From the NCBI RefSeq assembly GCF_006547045.1, contig NZ_CP041242.1, positions 62,001 through 126,000 on the forward strand: a stretch of DNA of 64,000 nucleotides, given 5' to 3'. This DNA is from Lysobacter alkalisoli. Its GTDB lineage: Bacteria; Pseudomonadota; Gammaproteobacteria; Xanthomonadales; Xanthomonadaceae. The translations under genes were made by a program, and so were the position numbers. The number at the start of each line of letters is the position of its first letter. The stretch's first letter is position 1. The notes beneath the pieces are model-generated. The model ran no database searches. It saw nothing but the letters and a program-made list of their open reading frames with translations, and was not told the origin of the DNA. Of the stretch, positions 49,676 through 57,670 are shown one piece after another.

Positions 49676-52026
49676 GCAAGAAGACGATCCGCAAATACGA
49701 CGGCCCCGCCGGCGGTTGGGGCGCGCTCAAGAGCGTCGCCACCCACCTGCTCGAACAGGACATCCCGCTACGGGGTGCCAGGACCCTGCTCAAGGCCAAC
49801 CAGCCCGACGGCTTCGACTGCCCCGGCTGCGCCTGGCCCGATCGCGACCACACCTCTACCTTCGAGTTCTGCGAGAACGGCGCCAAGGCGGTAGCGGCCG
49901 AGTCGACCAGGCACCGCGCCGGACCGGAGCTGTTCGCGCAATACACGGTGTCGCAACTGGCCGGCTACAGCGACTACTGGCTGGAGGACCAGGGCCGCCT
50001 GACCACGCCGATGCGCTACGACGCTGCCAGCGACCGCTACCTGCCGGTGGGCTGGGACCAGGCTTTCGCGCTGATCGCCGCCCACCTCAACGGGCTGGCG
50101 TCGCCGGACGAGGCGATCTTCTACACCTCCGGCCGCACCAGCAACGAGGCGGCGTTCCTGTACCAGCTGTTCGTGCGCGAGTTCGGTACCAACAACTTTC
50201 CCGACTGCTCCAACATGTGTCACGAGCCCTCGGGCGTGGCGCTCAAGCATCAGATCGGCGTCGGCAAGGGCACGGTGTCGCTGCACGATTTCGAACTCGC
50301 CGATGCGATCTTCATCTTCGGCCAGAATCCCGGCACCAACCATCCGCGCATGCTCGGGGAGCTGCGCGAGGCCTCCAGGCGCGGTGCCCGGATCGTCTCG
50401 TTCAACCCGCTGCGCGAACGCGGGCTGGAGCGCTTCGCCGATCCCAAGGACACGCTGCAGATGCTGCATTACGGTTCGACGCCGATCTCGTCGGACTACT
50501 GCCAGCTCCGGATCGGCGGCGACCTGGCGGCGGTGAAGGGCATGATCAAGCACGTGCTCGAACGTGATGCCGAGGCATTGCTGGAGGGGCGCGCCTCCCT
50601 GCTCGACCGTGCCTTCATCGCCGAACACACGACCGGCTTCGACGCCTTCGCCGCCAGCGTGGCGGCCGAAAGCTGGGACGTCATCGTCGCCGAGTCGGGT
50701 CTGTCCGAGGCGCAGCTGCGCCATGCCGGCGACATCTATCTGGGCGCGGACAAGGTGATCTGCTGCTGGGGCATGGGCATCACCCAGCACAAGCATTCGG
50801 TCGCCACCATCCAGATGATCGTCAACCTGCTGCTGCTGCGTGGTCACCTCGGCCGTCCCGGCGCCGGGGCCTGCCCGGTGCGCGGGCACAGCAACGTGCA
50901 GGGCGACCGCACGATGATGATCTACGAGAAGCCGCCGCAGGACTTCCTCGACCGCCTGCAGGCGGTGTTCGGCTTCGAGCCGCCACGCGAGGACGGCTAC
51001 GACACCATCGGCGCGATCGAGGCGATGCGCGACGGCCGCGCCAGGACGTTCTTCGCCATGGGCGGCAACTTCGCCACCGCCACGCCCGACACCGACGCCA
51101 CCCATCGCGCGCTGCGCAACTGCGATCTCACCGTGCACGTGACCACCAAGCTCAACCGCAGTCACCTGGTGCACGGCCGCGACGCGCTGATCCTGCCGTG
51201 CCTGGGCCGCACCGAGATCGATGTGCAGGAGGCCGGACCGCAGGCGGTCACGGTCGAGGATTCGATGAGCATGGTGCACCTGTCGGCCGGCATCAATCCG
51301 CCGGCCTCGGACGCGCTGCTGTCGGAGCCGGCGATCGTCGCCCGCCTGGCCGAGGCGACGCTGGGCGGACGCAGCCGGATACCGTGGCGCTGGCTGGTCT
51401 GCGACTACGACCGCATCCGCGACCTGGTCGCGCAGGTGTTCGACGACTTCCAGGACTTCAATGCCCGCGTACGCGTGCCCGGCGGCTTCCGCCTGTCCAA
51501 CACGGCGCGCGATCGGGTCTGGGTCAATCCGGCTGGGCGGGCCGTGTTCTGCGCCCATGCGGTGCCGACCGACAATCCGATCCACCGTGCCCGCGCGCGC
51601 AACCCGGACCGACCGGTGTTCAACCTGAGCACGCTGCGCTCGCACGACCAGTACAACACCACCATCTACGGCCTCAACGACCGCTATCGCGGCGTGTTCG
51701 GCGAGCGCCGGGTGCTGTTCATCCACGCCGACGACATTGCCGCGCTGGGCATGCGGGCCGGCGACCGGGTCGACCTGGAAAGCCTGGCCGAGGACGGCGT
51801 GCGGCGCATGGCCAGACGCTTCATGTTGGTCGCCTACGACATCCCGCGCGGCTGCCTGTCCGCGTACTACCCGGAAACCAACGCCCTGGTGCCGCTGTCG
51901 AGCTTCGCCGACGAGGCGCGCACGCCGACCTCCAAGTCGATCCCGGTCGTGGTGCTGCCGCACCGGCCGGATCCGGAGGCCGATGCGCCGGCCCAGCGCG
52001 ACATTCCCGCCACCGTCGTGAATTGA
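49672..52026 (+). CDS. YdeP-family molybdopterin oxidoreductase (formate-dehydrogenase-like)
   Basis: A 784-residue protein of the FdhF/YdeP group, which carry bis-MGD molybdenum. It has an N-terminal CPGC (Cys50, Cys53) with Cys67 in the FEFCENGAKA segment, fewer Cys than the C-x2-C-x3-C-x26-C iron-sulfur site of FdhF, and a CHEPSG motif (Cys183-His184) at the place where FdhF has SeCys-His. The molybdopterin domain has FYTSGRTSNEAAFLYQL and GQNPGTNHPRMLGEL; the C-terminal cap FNLSTLRSHDQYNTTIYG. No other subunits are encoded nearby. In E. coli YdeP is linked to acid resistance but its reaction is not proven. Confidence 0.9.
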   Translation: MSKKTIRKYDGPAGGWGALKSVATHLLEQDIPLRGARTLLKANQPDGFDCPGCAWPDRDHTSTFEFCENGAKAVAAESTRHRAGPELFAQYTVSQLAGYSDYWLEDQGRLTTPMRYDAASDRYLPVGWDQAFALIAAHLNGLASPDEAIFYTSGRTSNEAAFLYQLFVREFGTNNFPDCSNMCHEPSGVALKHQIGVGKGTVSLHDFELADAIFIFGQNPGTNHPRMLGELREASRRGARIVSFNPLRERGLERFADPKDTLQMLHYGSTPISSDYCQLRIGGDLAAVKGMIKHVLERDAEALLEGRASLLDRAFIAEHTTGFDAFAASVAAESWDVIVAESGLSEAQLRHAGDIYLGADKVICCWGMGITQHKHSVATIQMIVNLLLLRGHLGRPGAGACPVRGHSNVQGDRTMMIYEKPPQDFLDRLQAVFGFEPPREDGYDTIGAIEAMRDGRARTFFAMGGNFATATPDTDATHRALRNCDLTVHVTTKLNRSHLVHGRDALILPCLGRTEIDVQEAGPQAVTVEDSMSMVHLSAGINPPASDALLSEPAIVARLAEATLGGRSRIPWRWLVCDYDRIRDLVAQVFDDFQDFNARVRVPGGFRLSNTARDRVWVNPAGRAVFCAHAVPTDNPIHRARARNPDRPVFNLSTLRSHDQYNTTIYGLNDRYRGVFGERRVLFIHADDIAALGMRAGDRVDLESLAEDGVRRMARRFMLVAYDIPRGCLSAYYPETNALVPLSSFADEARTPTSKSIPVVVLPHRPDPEADAPAQRDIPATVVN

Positions 52027-52106
52027 CAACCTTCAGGCGGAAGCCTGCTCGCGCTCGCCGACATCGACCCGCCACGACGGAACCAGCGTGTCCTGGGAGC
52101 GCCCCA

Positions 52107-52706
52107 CTAGGTCACCGCGGCGATCCAGGCGCGTGCCAGCTTGGTCTTTCCGGGGTCGTCGAGCCCCAGTCGCTGCAGTGACGCCCAGGTCGTGAATGCC
52201 AGCACGTGGCGTAGCGTCGCCTGCAACTGGACGCGATGCCGGCGCACCTTGAACTGACGGAACAGGTCGTCCGCGATCTCGTCGACAAGAGCGGAGAACT
52301 CGGCCATCGGGCCCTGCAGAGCCGGTACATCGGCGACATCGCGATGCGCGGCCATCCACATCGCCGTCGTCGATGCGTAGTAGCGATGGAAGGCGGCAAT
52401 CGCCGCATCGGCCCGTTGGTACGGATCGGTCACCCCCGCCCAGGCCGAAGGGGCCGGCGGCGGGTTCAACGACAGCCAGTGCGACGTGCAGGCCTGGAAC
52501 ACCGCGGTTTCGTCCGGGAAATGACGGTAGACGGTGAGCCGGGTGACCCCGGCGCGTTGGGCGATGGCACTGATCGTGGTGGCGCGGGGGCCGATTTCCT
52601 CATGCAGGTGCATGGACGCCTCGACGATGCGCTGGCGCGTCTCGTCCTGGCTTTCCTGGCGTTTGCGCTTGGCGTACGAACGCTTTCCGGGGGGTGTCGT
52701 GCTCAT
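52107..52706 (-). CDS. TetR-family regulator
   Basis: A 199-residue TetR regulator: HTH in about residues 22-65 (RIVEASMHLHEEIGPRATTI, then SAIAQRAGVTRLTVYRHFPDETAV) and a helical ligand-binding part. The ATG at 52706 was chosen over the GTG at 52727. It is divergent from the MBL-fold gene at 52809; two palindromes lie between the genes and are the likely operators. Confidence 0.87.
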   Translation of the reverse strand: MSTTPPGKRSYAKRKRQESQDETRQRIVEASMHLHEEIGPRATTISAIAQRAGVTRLTVYRHFPDETAVFQACTSHWLSLNPPPAPSAWAGVTDPYQRADAAIAAFHRYYASTTAMWMAAHRDVADVPALQGPMAEFSALVDEIADDLFRQFKVRRHRVQLQATLRHVLAFTTWASLQRLGLDDPGKTKLARAWIAAVT

Positions 52707-52709
52707 TTG

Positions 52710-52727
52710 GTGAACATATCTGTTCAC
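52710..52727. promoter_or_regulatory. Palindrome 1, probable TetR operator
   Basis: Perfect inverted repeat GTGAACA-TATC-TGTTCAC, 18 bp, immediately upstream of the TetR start. Typical size and symmetry of a TetR-family site, suggesting autoregulation. Confidence 0.7.
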
Positions 52728-52773
52728 TGAAGTGTTGACAACCGGCCCGGCCGCGTCTAGCCTCTGATTTCGA

Positions 52774-52789
52774 TAAACACACGTGTTTA
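52774..52789. promoter_or_regulatory. Palindrome 2, probable operator of the MBL-fold gene
   Basis: TAAACAC-AC-GTGTTTA, 16 bp, 20 nt upstream of the MBL-fold gene start. It resembles palindrome 1 in its ACA/TGT core, so the same TetR regulator may bind both. Confidence 0.6.
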
Positions 52790-52808
52790 CTTATTTGAGA
52801 GAAAGCCG

Positions 52809-53735
52809 ATGGTTGCCTCCGCCCCCGCTCCCCTTGCCGTTCCCGTCATGTCCCCTGTCCAACCGGTCGCCGGCGACTGGTCGGTACTGCCCTCCTGGCT
52901 TCCAGTGCCCGGGATGGGCGTCCTTGCGGCCAACAGCTTCCTGCTGCGCGGCCGCCAGCCGATGCTGGTCGACACCGGTCTGCTCGCCGTAAGTGACGCC
53001 TACATCGCGGCATTGACCGAGGCGATCGACCCCGCAGATCTGCGCTGGATCTGGATCAGCCACCTCGACGCCGACCATGTCGGCAACCTCGACCGTGTGA
53101 CCGCCTTGGCGCCAAACGCAACGGTGCTCACAAGCTTCCTCGGTGCCGGCAAGATGCAGGTGGCGGGGATGGACGCCTCCCGCGTCCAGACGATCGAGCC
53201 CGGTACCCGGATCGACCTGGGCGACCGCGAGCTGGTCCCGCTGCGGCCGCCCTACTACGACGCACCGGAAACGCTCGGTTTCTTCGATCTCCACGACCGT
53301 GTGCTGTTCGCCGCCGATGCGTTCGGGGCGGTGCTGCCCGATGCGGCCGAGCGCTACGCGGACATTCCGCGGCACGCACTCGCCGAAGGGTTGCGCAACT
53401 GGTCGTCGCTGGACGCGCCATGGCTTTCGCAGATCGACCCACGACGCTTTGCCGCGTCGCTGGCTGCCGTGGGCTGTCTCACTCCCCTGGCGACGCTGAC
53501 GGGCCACCTGCCGCCGGTGACCGGCGACCTCGGCCCACTCCTCGAGGATGTCCACGATGCCTGGTGCCGGCCGGCCGCGGCGGACCCGGCGCTGATGCCG
53601 TTCAGCCTCGAAAGCGCCCTGGCCGCAGTCGCGGCCGGATCATCGCGCGCAAGGGGAGATGCCCGGTTGCATGACATCGCTGCCCCCGGACCCTCCGTGC
53701 AGGCGACGGCCACGCCCGCTTCGCTGGCCAGGTGA
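52809..53735 (+). CDS. MBL-fold hydrolase, flavodiiron-like metal motif
   Basis: A 308-residue protein with the MBL fold of flavodiiron/ODP type: SHLDADHVGN (H-x-D-x-D-H) as metal motif, FAADAFG with the bridging Asp, and GHLPP (His) near 240. No signal peptide, so it is probably cytosolic. No FMN domain is attached. The C-terminal 50 residues are low in complexity. It is divergent from the TetR gene and convergent with a LysR gene. Substrate unknown. Confidence 0.82.
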   Translation: MVASAPAPLAVPVMSPVQPVAGDWSVLPSWLPVPGMGVLAANSFLLRGRQPMLVDTGLLAVSDAYIAALTEAIDPADLRWIWISHLDADHVGNLDRVTALAPNATVLTSFLGAGKMQVAGMDASRVQTIEPGTRIDLGDRELVPLRPPYYDAPETLGFFDLHDRVLFAADAFGAVLPDAAERYADIPRHALAEGLRNWSSLDAPWLSQIDPRRFAASLAAVGCLTPLATLTGHLPPVTGDLGPLLEDVHDAWCRPAAADPALMPFSLESALAAVAAGSSRARGDARLHDIAAPGPSVQATATPASLAR

Positions 53736-53754
53736 TGCGCGGACACGTACCTGG

Positions 53755-53795
53755 CCGGATCACGCCTGCCAGCGCAGGCATGACGAATGATCCGG
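53755..53795. terminator. Nested palindrome between convergent genes
   Basis: Outer arms CCGGATCA (53755-53762) and TGATCCGG (53788-53795); inside, GCCTGC (53764-53769) pairs with GCAGGC (53774-53779). It lies 20 nt after the MBL-fold gene and 24 nt before the LysR stop, so it could terminate both transcripts. The inner GCAGGCATGACG motif is a common intergenic repeat. Confidence 0.6.
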
Positions 53796-53818
53796 GCAGG
53801 CTTCTTCGTGCCCTGGGC

Positions 53819-54871
53819 TCAGGCGGGCAGCTTCTCGCGCGTCTCGTCGGCCTGGCCGGTGTCCTTCTTCGTCGCCCCGACCCGGGCCAGCTCGGCCTTG
53901 AGTGCATCGCTCTGCGCGTCGGCGCCGAGCTGGCAGCGACCGCGGACGTCGGGGCACACGTGCTCCATGTAGTCGACGTCGAGGTTGACCCGCTCGACCA
54001 GGAAGTCGACGAAGGCGCGCACCTTGGGCGATTGCACGTGGCCGCGCGGGAACACCGCGTTGAGGTCGTACTCGGGGCCGGTCCAGCCGGCCAGCACGCG
54101 CTTGAGGTAGCCCTGTTCGACGTGGGTGCGGACCATCACGTCGGAGGCCAGCATCATCGCCTCGCCGCACAGCAGCGCGCCGCGCAGCGCGGCCGGATCG
54201 TTGGCGACCATGATCGGGTCGACGGTGAACTCCTGCAGCCCGTTGCCGTCGTCGAGCGGCCAGATGTAGTGGCCGTTGCGGCGGAACTTCGGGAACGCGA
54301 GGGTGCGATGGTGGCGCAGGTCGTCCGGCTGCAGCGGTTCGCCGTGGCGCTCGATGTAGTGCGGGCTGGCATAGACCTGGGTGCGCAGCACCGCCAGCCG
54401 GCGCGCGACCAGGTTGGAGTCGGGCAGGGCGCCGACGCGCAGGGCGACGTCGATCTCCTTGTCGACCAGGTCGAGGCTGTCGTTGCTGAGGATCATCTCG
54501 ACCCGGACTTCCGGATGGCGGGCATGGAACTCGCCCAGCAGCGGCGCGACGCGCTCGATGCCCATCGAATACGGCGCGGTCACCCGCAGCCAGCCACGCG
54601 GACCGGCCTGCAGCTGGCCGACCGCGCTTTCGGCCTCGTCGAGCTCGCGCGCGATGCGCTGGCAATGCTCGTAGTAGACATTGCCGGCTTCGGTCAGGCC
54701 GAGTTTGCGGGTGGTCCGGTGCAGCAGCTGGGCGCCGAGGCGGCTTTCCAGTTCCTGCACCTTGCGGCTGACCGTGGTCTTGGGCAGGCGCAGGGCGCGG
54801 GCGGCGGCGATGAAACTGCCGGCTTCCACCACCTTGACGAAGATCAGGGTGTCGTTGAGATCGCGGGCCAT
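53819..54871 (-). CDS. LysR-family regulator next to the RND pump
   Basis: A 350-residue LysR regulator with HTH (LIFVKVVEAGSFIAAARALR, LPKTTVSRKVQELESRLGAQ, LLHRTTRKLGLTEAG) and an effector domain. It has a C-terminal extension of about 35 residues with CPDVRGRCQLGADAQ. It is divergent from the gene at 55022, which starts the RND efflux operon; this arrangement is like MexT and mexEF-oprN of Pseudomonas, so control of the pump is likely. Confidence 0.87.
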   Translation of the reverse strand: MARDLNDTLIFVKVVEAGSFIAAARALRLPKTTVSRKVQELESRLGAQLLHRTTRKLGLTEAGNVYYEHCQRIARELDEAESAVGQLQAGPRGWLRVTAPYSMGIERVAPLLGEFHARHPEVRVEMILSNDSLDLVDKEIDVALRVGALPDSNLVARRLAVLRTQVYASPHYIERHGEPLQPDDLRHHRTLAFPKFRRNGHYIWPLDDGNGLQEFTVDPIMVANDPAALRGALLCGEAMMLASDVMVRTHVEQGYLKRVLAGWTGPEYDLNAVFPRGHVQSPKVRAFVDFLVERVNLDVDYMEHVCPDVRGRCQLGADAQSDALKAELARVGATKKDTGQADETREKLPA

Positions 54872-55021
54872 GGGAGGGGTTTCCGTGGTCAGGAGAGGGG
54901 GTGGAGCCTATTGGACTGGCTTATTGGACCATGCGCGGAACAATTATTCCCTCATTTGCCGACTAATCAAGTGCCGGTCGTCGGCGTAGTCTGGCCGCCA
55001 TTCCTGCAAGAGTCCGCCCCC

Positions 55022-55279
55022 ATGTTGGCCCCGCGCGCCATCCGCTACGTGTTCTTTCCGCTGATGCTGTTGGCCATGTCGTTGCTGGCATGGCCGGCCT
55101 TTGTCGTGCTCCGGGAAGGCGTCGCGGCGGGCTCCGGCGAGGCCTGGATGGTGCTCTGGGTGCTGGCCTTCGTGTTCGCTCTGCCGGCACTGATGCTGGT
55201 CCTGCCTTTCGTGGCCGCATTGGTCGAGTTGGCCCGCGGGCGGGACAATATCCCATCGGCGGGAGTGAAAATCCCATGA
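55022..55279 (+). CDS. Small membrane protein at the start of the efflux operon
   Basis: An 85-residue protein with two hydrophobic helices (about 10-28 and 42-68) and a short tail. The ATG at 55022 is used; the stop overlaps the next gene's start (ATGA), which supports it as a real first gene of the operon. No family recognised. Confidence 0.6.
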   Translation: MLAPRAIRYVFFPLMLLAMSLLAWPAFVVLREGVAAGSGEAWMVLWVLAFVFALPALMLVLPFVAALVELARGRDNIPSAGVKIP

Positions 55280-56181
55280 GCGGGACAGCCTCCTTGCCGG
55301 TCGTGGTACTCGGCGCCGCCGGCGGTATCGGACGCGGCGTGGTGCAGGCCGCGCTCGATCGCGGCCGGCCGGTGATCGCGGTCGCGCGCAACCCCGAGGC
55401 GCTGGAGTCGCTGCGTGCGCTGGCGCCAAACTCGCCGCTGCTGACCCTGTTGCAGGGGGCCGTTGACGACGATGCGGCCGGTGCCGTCCTGGCTTCGCGC
55501 CTGCGCGAGCTCGACCGGCCGCTGGGCGGTGTGGTCGCCTGCATCTGCGGCGCATTGCGCGCCGGCCGCCTGCTCGACCAGCCGGCCGAGTTGCTGCGCC
55601 GCCGCCTCGACGAGGACCTGCTGCCGCACCTGGCCGCGGCTCGCCACCTGCTGCCATTGCTGGCCGATGTCGGCCGCAACAGCACCTATGTGCTGATCGG
55701 CGGCCCCGGGGGTGAACAGCCATGGGCCGGTTACGGCCACCGCTCGGTCGGCACGGCCGCGCTGCGCATGCTCGCCCGCGTCCTCCACGATGAAGCCCGC
55801 GCGCAGGGCGTGCGGGTGCAACTGCTCTCGGTCGACAGCCCGGTGCGGACCGGGGAACAGGCCCGCCATTGCTGCCCGCGCTGGCCGAGCGCGCTTGCCG
55901 TGGGTCAGCGTGCGCTGGCCCTGGTCGATCGCGACGGCCAGCCGCCGGTACCGCCGGTCATCGTCCGCTATGCCGACGGTGGCGACCAGCCGATGCCATT
56001 GGCAGAGGTTGTCGAAACCGCACCGGCCGGATCGTCAAACCTGCAGGAAGGCGCCGCTACGGCGCCATCGGAACTGCTGCCAGAAGGTTGTCAGCAGCCG
56101 GTCCGCACGCTGTTGGACAGGTTGTTGCCGCCACGCCCACCGCTTTCCCGTTCGCCGCACGACAAGGAACGCCCCTTATGA
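55276..56181 (+). CDS. Degenerate SDR-like protein
   Basis: A 301-residue protein with the Rossmann start of a short-chain dehydrogenase (VVVLGAAGGIGRGVVQAALD, glycine-rich motif at about 12-18) and the usual layout. The catalytic Tyr is in GYGHRSVG, but the Lys four residues later is Ser, and no Ser sits in the usual place before the Tyr. The NAD(P)-binding site may still work. The last 60 residues are an extension without match. It overlaps the small membrane protein gene and the adaptor gene by 4 nt. Confidence 0.75.
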   Translation: MSGTASLPVVVLGAAGGIGRGVVQAALDRGRPVIAVARNPEALESLRALAPNSPLLTLLQGAVDDDAAGAVLASRLRELDRPLGGVVACICGALRAGRLLDQPAELLRRRLDEDLLPHLAAARHLLPLLADVGRNSTYVLIGGPGGEQPWAGYGHRSVGTAALRMLARVLHDEARAQGVRVQLLSVDSPVRTGEQARHCCPRWPSALAVGQRALALVDRDGQPPVPPVIVRYADGGDQPMPLAEVVETAPAGSSNLQEGAATAPSELLPEGCQQPVRTLLDRLLPPRPPLSRSPHDKERPL

Positions 56182-57425
56182 ACCCCCACTTCACTCCCAT
56201 CGCTTCATCGTCCCGGCGCCTTGCGCGCTCCGGGACCGGATTGCCCCTGCTCGCGCTGACCTTGAGCCTGGGCATCAGCCTGGTGCTGGCCGGTTGCGGC
56301 AGCCAGGCTTCCACCGCCGAGCACATGCCACCACCTGAAGTCAGCATCGCCGAGGTCGTCAGCCGCGAGGTACAGCCCTGGGACGAGTTCACCGGCCGCG
56401 TCAGCGCGGTCGAGTCGGTCGAACTGCGTCCGCGCGTGAGCGGCTATGTCGAGCGCGTCGCGTTCAAGGAAGGGCAGGAGGTGGCCAAGGGCGACCTGCT
56501 GTTCGTGATCGACCAGCGCCGCTACCGTGCCGATCTCGATCGCGCCCAGGCGCAACTGGCGCAGGCGCGCAGCGAGTCCGAACTGGCGCGGACCCAGCAT
56601 GCCCGCGCGCAGTCGCTGGTCGAGGCCAAGGCGATCTCGACCGAGGAGTTCGAATCACGTCGCGCAGGCCGTTCGCAGGCCGAAGCGGCGGTGCGCGCGG
56701 CCGAGGCCGCGGTCGCCAATGCGCGCCTGGATCTGCAGTTCACCGAGGTGCGGGCGCCGATTTCCGGCCGTGCCGGGCGCGCGCTGGTCACCGCCGGCAA
56801 CCTCGCCCAGGCCGATGCGACGGTGTTGACCACCCTGGTGTCGCTCGATCCGGTCCACGTCCATTTCGAGGCCGACGAGCAGACCTGGCAGCGCTATGCC
56901 GCCCAGGCCGGCGAGCAGCGCGCGGTGCAGGACAACGCGGTCCGGGTCGGCCTGGGCGGCGAGGGCGGTGAAGACCGTTTCAGGCATGCCGGCAAGGTCG
57001 ACTTCGTCGACAACCAGATCGACAGCGGCACCGGCACGATCCGGGTCCGTGCAGTGGTGCCCAATCCCGACCGGCTGTTGACCCCGGGGCTGTTCGCACG
57101 TGTCCGGATGCAGGGGCGCGACAGGCACCAGGCGCTGCTGATCGACGACCAGGCCGTGCTCACCGACCAGGACCGCAAGTTCGTCTATGTGCTGGGCGAG
57201 GGCAACGCCGCCGAGCGCCGCGACATCACCCTTGGCCGCGCGTCCGGCGACCTGCGCGAGGTCAGCGCCGGCCTGGCGCCGGGCGACAAGGTGATCGTGC
57301 ATGGCGTGCAGAAGGTGTTCTTCCCGGGCATGCCGGTGTCGCCGACCACGATCGAGATGGGCGGCGCACCGCAGGTCGCAAGTGCCGGCTCCGGACCGGC
57401 TGGGCCCGCCGGAGGCGGTCAGTGA
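56178..57425 (+). CDS. RND efflux periplasmic adaptor (MexE-like)
   Basis: A 415-residue membrane fusion lipoprotein: signal with lipobox LVLAGC, lipoyl halves around the helical hairpin (VRPRVSGYVERVAFKEGQEV-type segment, coiled coil in about 110-200), beta-barrel FTEVRAPISGRAGRALVTAG, and C-terminal GDKVIVHGVQKVFFPGMPV. It links the inner-membrane pump to the outer-membrane channel. MexE-like by sequence style. ATG overlaps the SDR stop; CAAGGA lies upstream. Confidence 0.9.
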   Translation: MNPHFTPIASSSRRLARSGTGLPLLALTLSLGISLVLAGCGSQASTAEHMPPPEVSIAEVVSREVQPWDEFTGRVSAVESVELRPRVSGYVERVAFKEGQEVAKGDLLFVIDQRRYRADLDRAQAQLAQARSESELARTQHARAQSLVEAKAISTEEFESRRAGRSQAEAAVRAAEAAVANARLDLQFTEVRAPISGRAGRALVTAGNLAQADATVLTTLVSLDPVHVHFEADEQTWQRYAAQAGEQRAVQDNAVRVGLGGEGGEDRFRHAGKVDFVDNQIDSGTGTIRVRAVVPNPDRLLTPGLFARVRMQGRDRHQALLIDDQAVLTDQDRKFVYVLGEGNAAERRDITLGRASGDLREVSAGLAPGDKVIVHGVQKVFFPGMPVSPTTIEMGGAPQVASAGSGPAGPAGGGQ

Positions 57426-57670
57426 TGTCGAGCCGATGACGCCGACCTCGTCCGGTGCGTCGCCGATGGGCCTGCTCCTAGCAGGCCAGCTCCCAGCAGG
57501 CCTGCCCTCAACAGGGCTGCTCTCAACAGACCCGCCTCCAGCGGTATAGCGGCGCCGGTCCTTTCGCACACTCCCTCCCCCGACCGTGCGGAAGGGCCGG
57601 CAGGCCCGCGATTCGTGCAACACCTTCTTCCGCATGCGGGAGAGGGGAACCCATTGCCAGGAAATCCCCC
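57426..57670. other. Intergenic region with repeat-like sequence before the pump gene
   Basis: These 245 nt split the adaptor and pump genes. Bases 57470-57545 hold three imperfect units of the type CAGCAGGCC; bases 57560-57655 resemble the GCGGGAGAGGGG palindromic repeats at recB and recD (CTTCCGCATGCGGGAGAGGG). No coding potential is seen. A possible mRNA processing or stability site. Confidence 0.6.
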
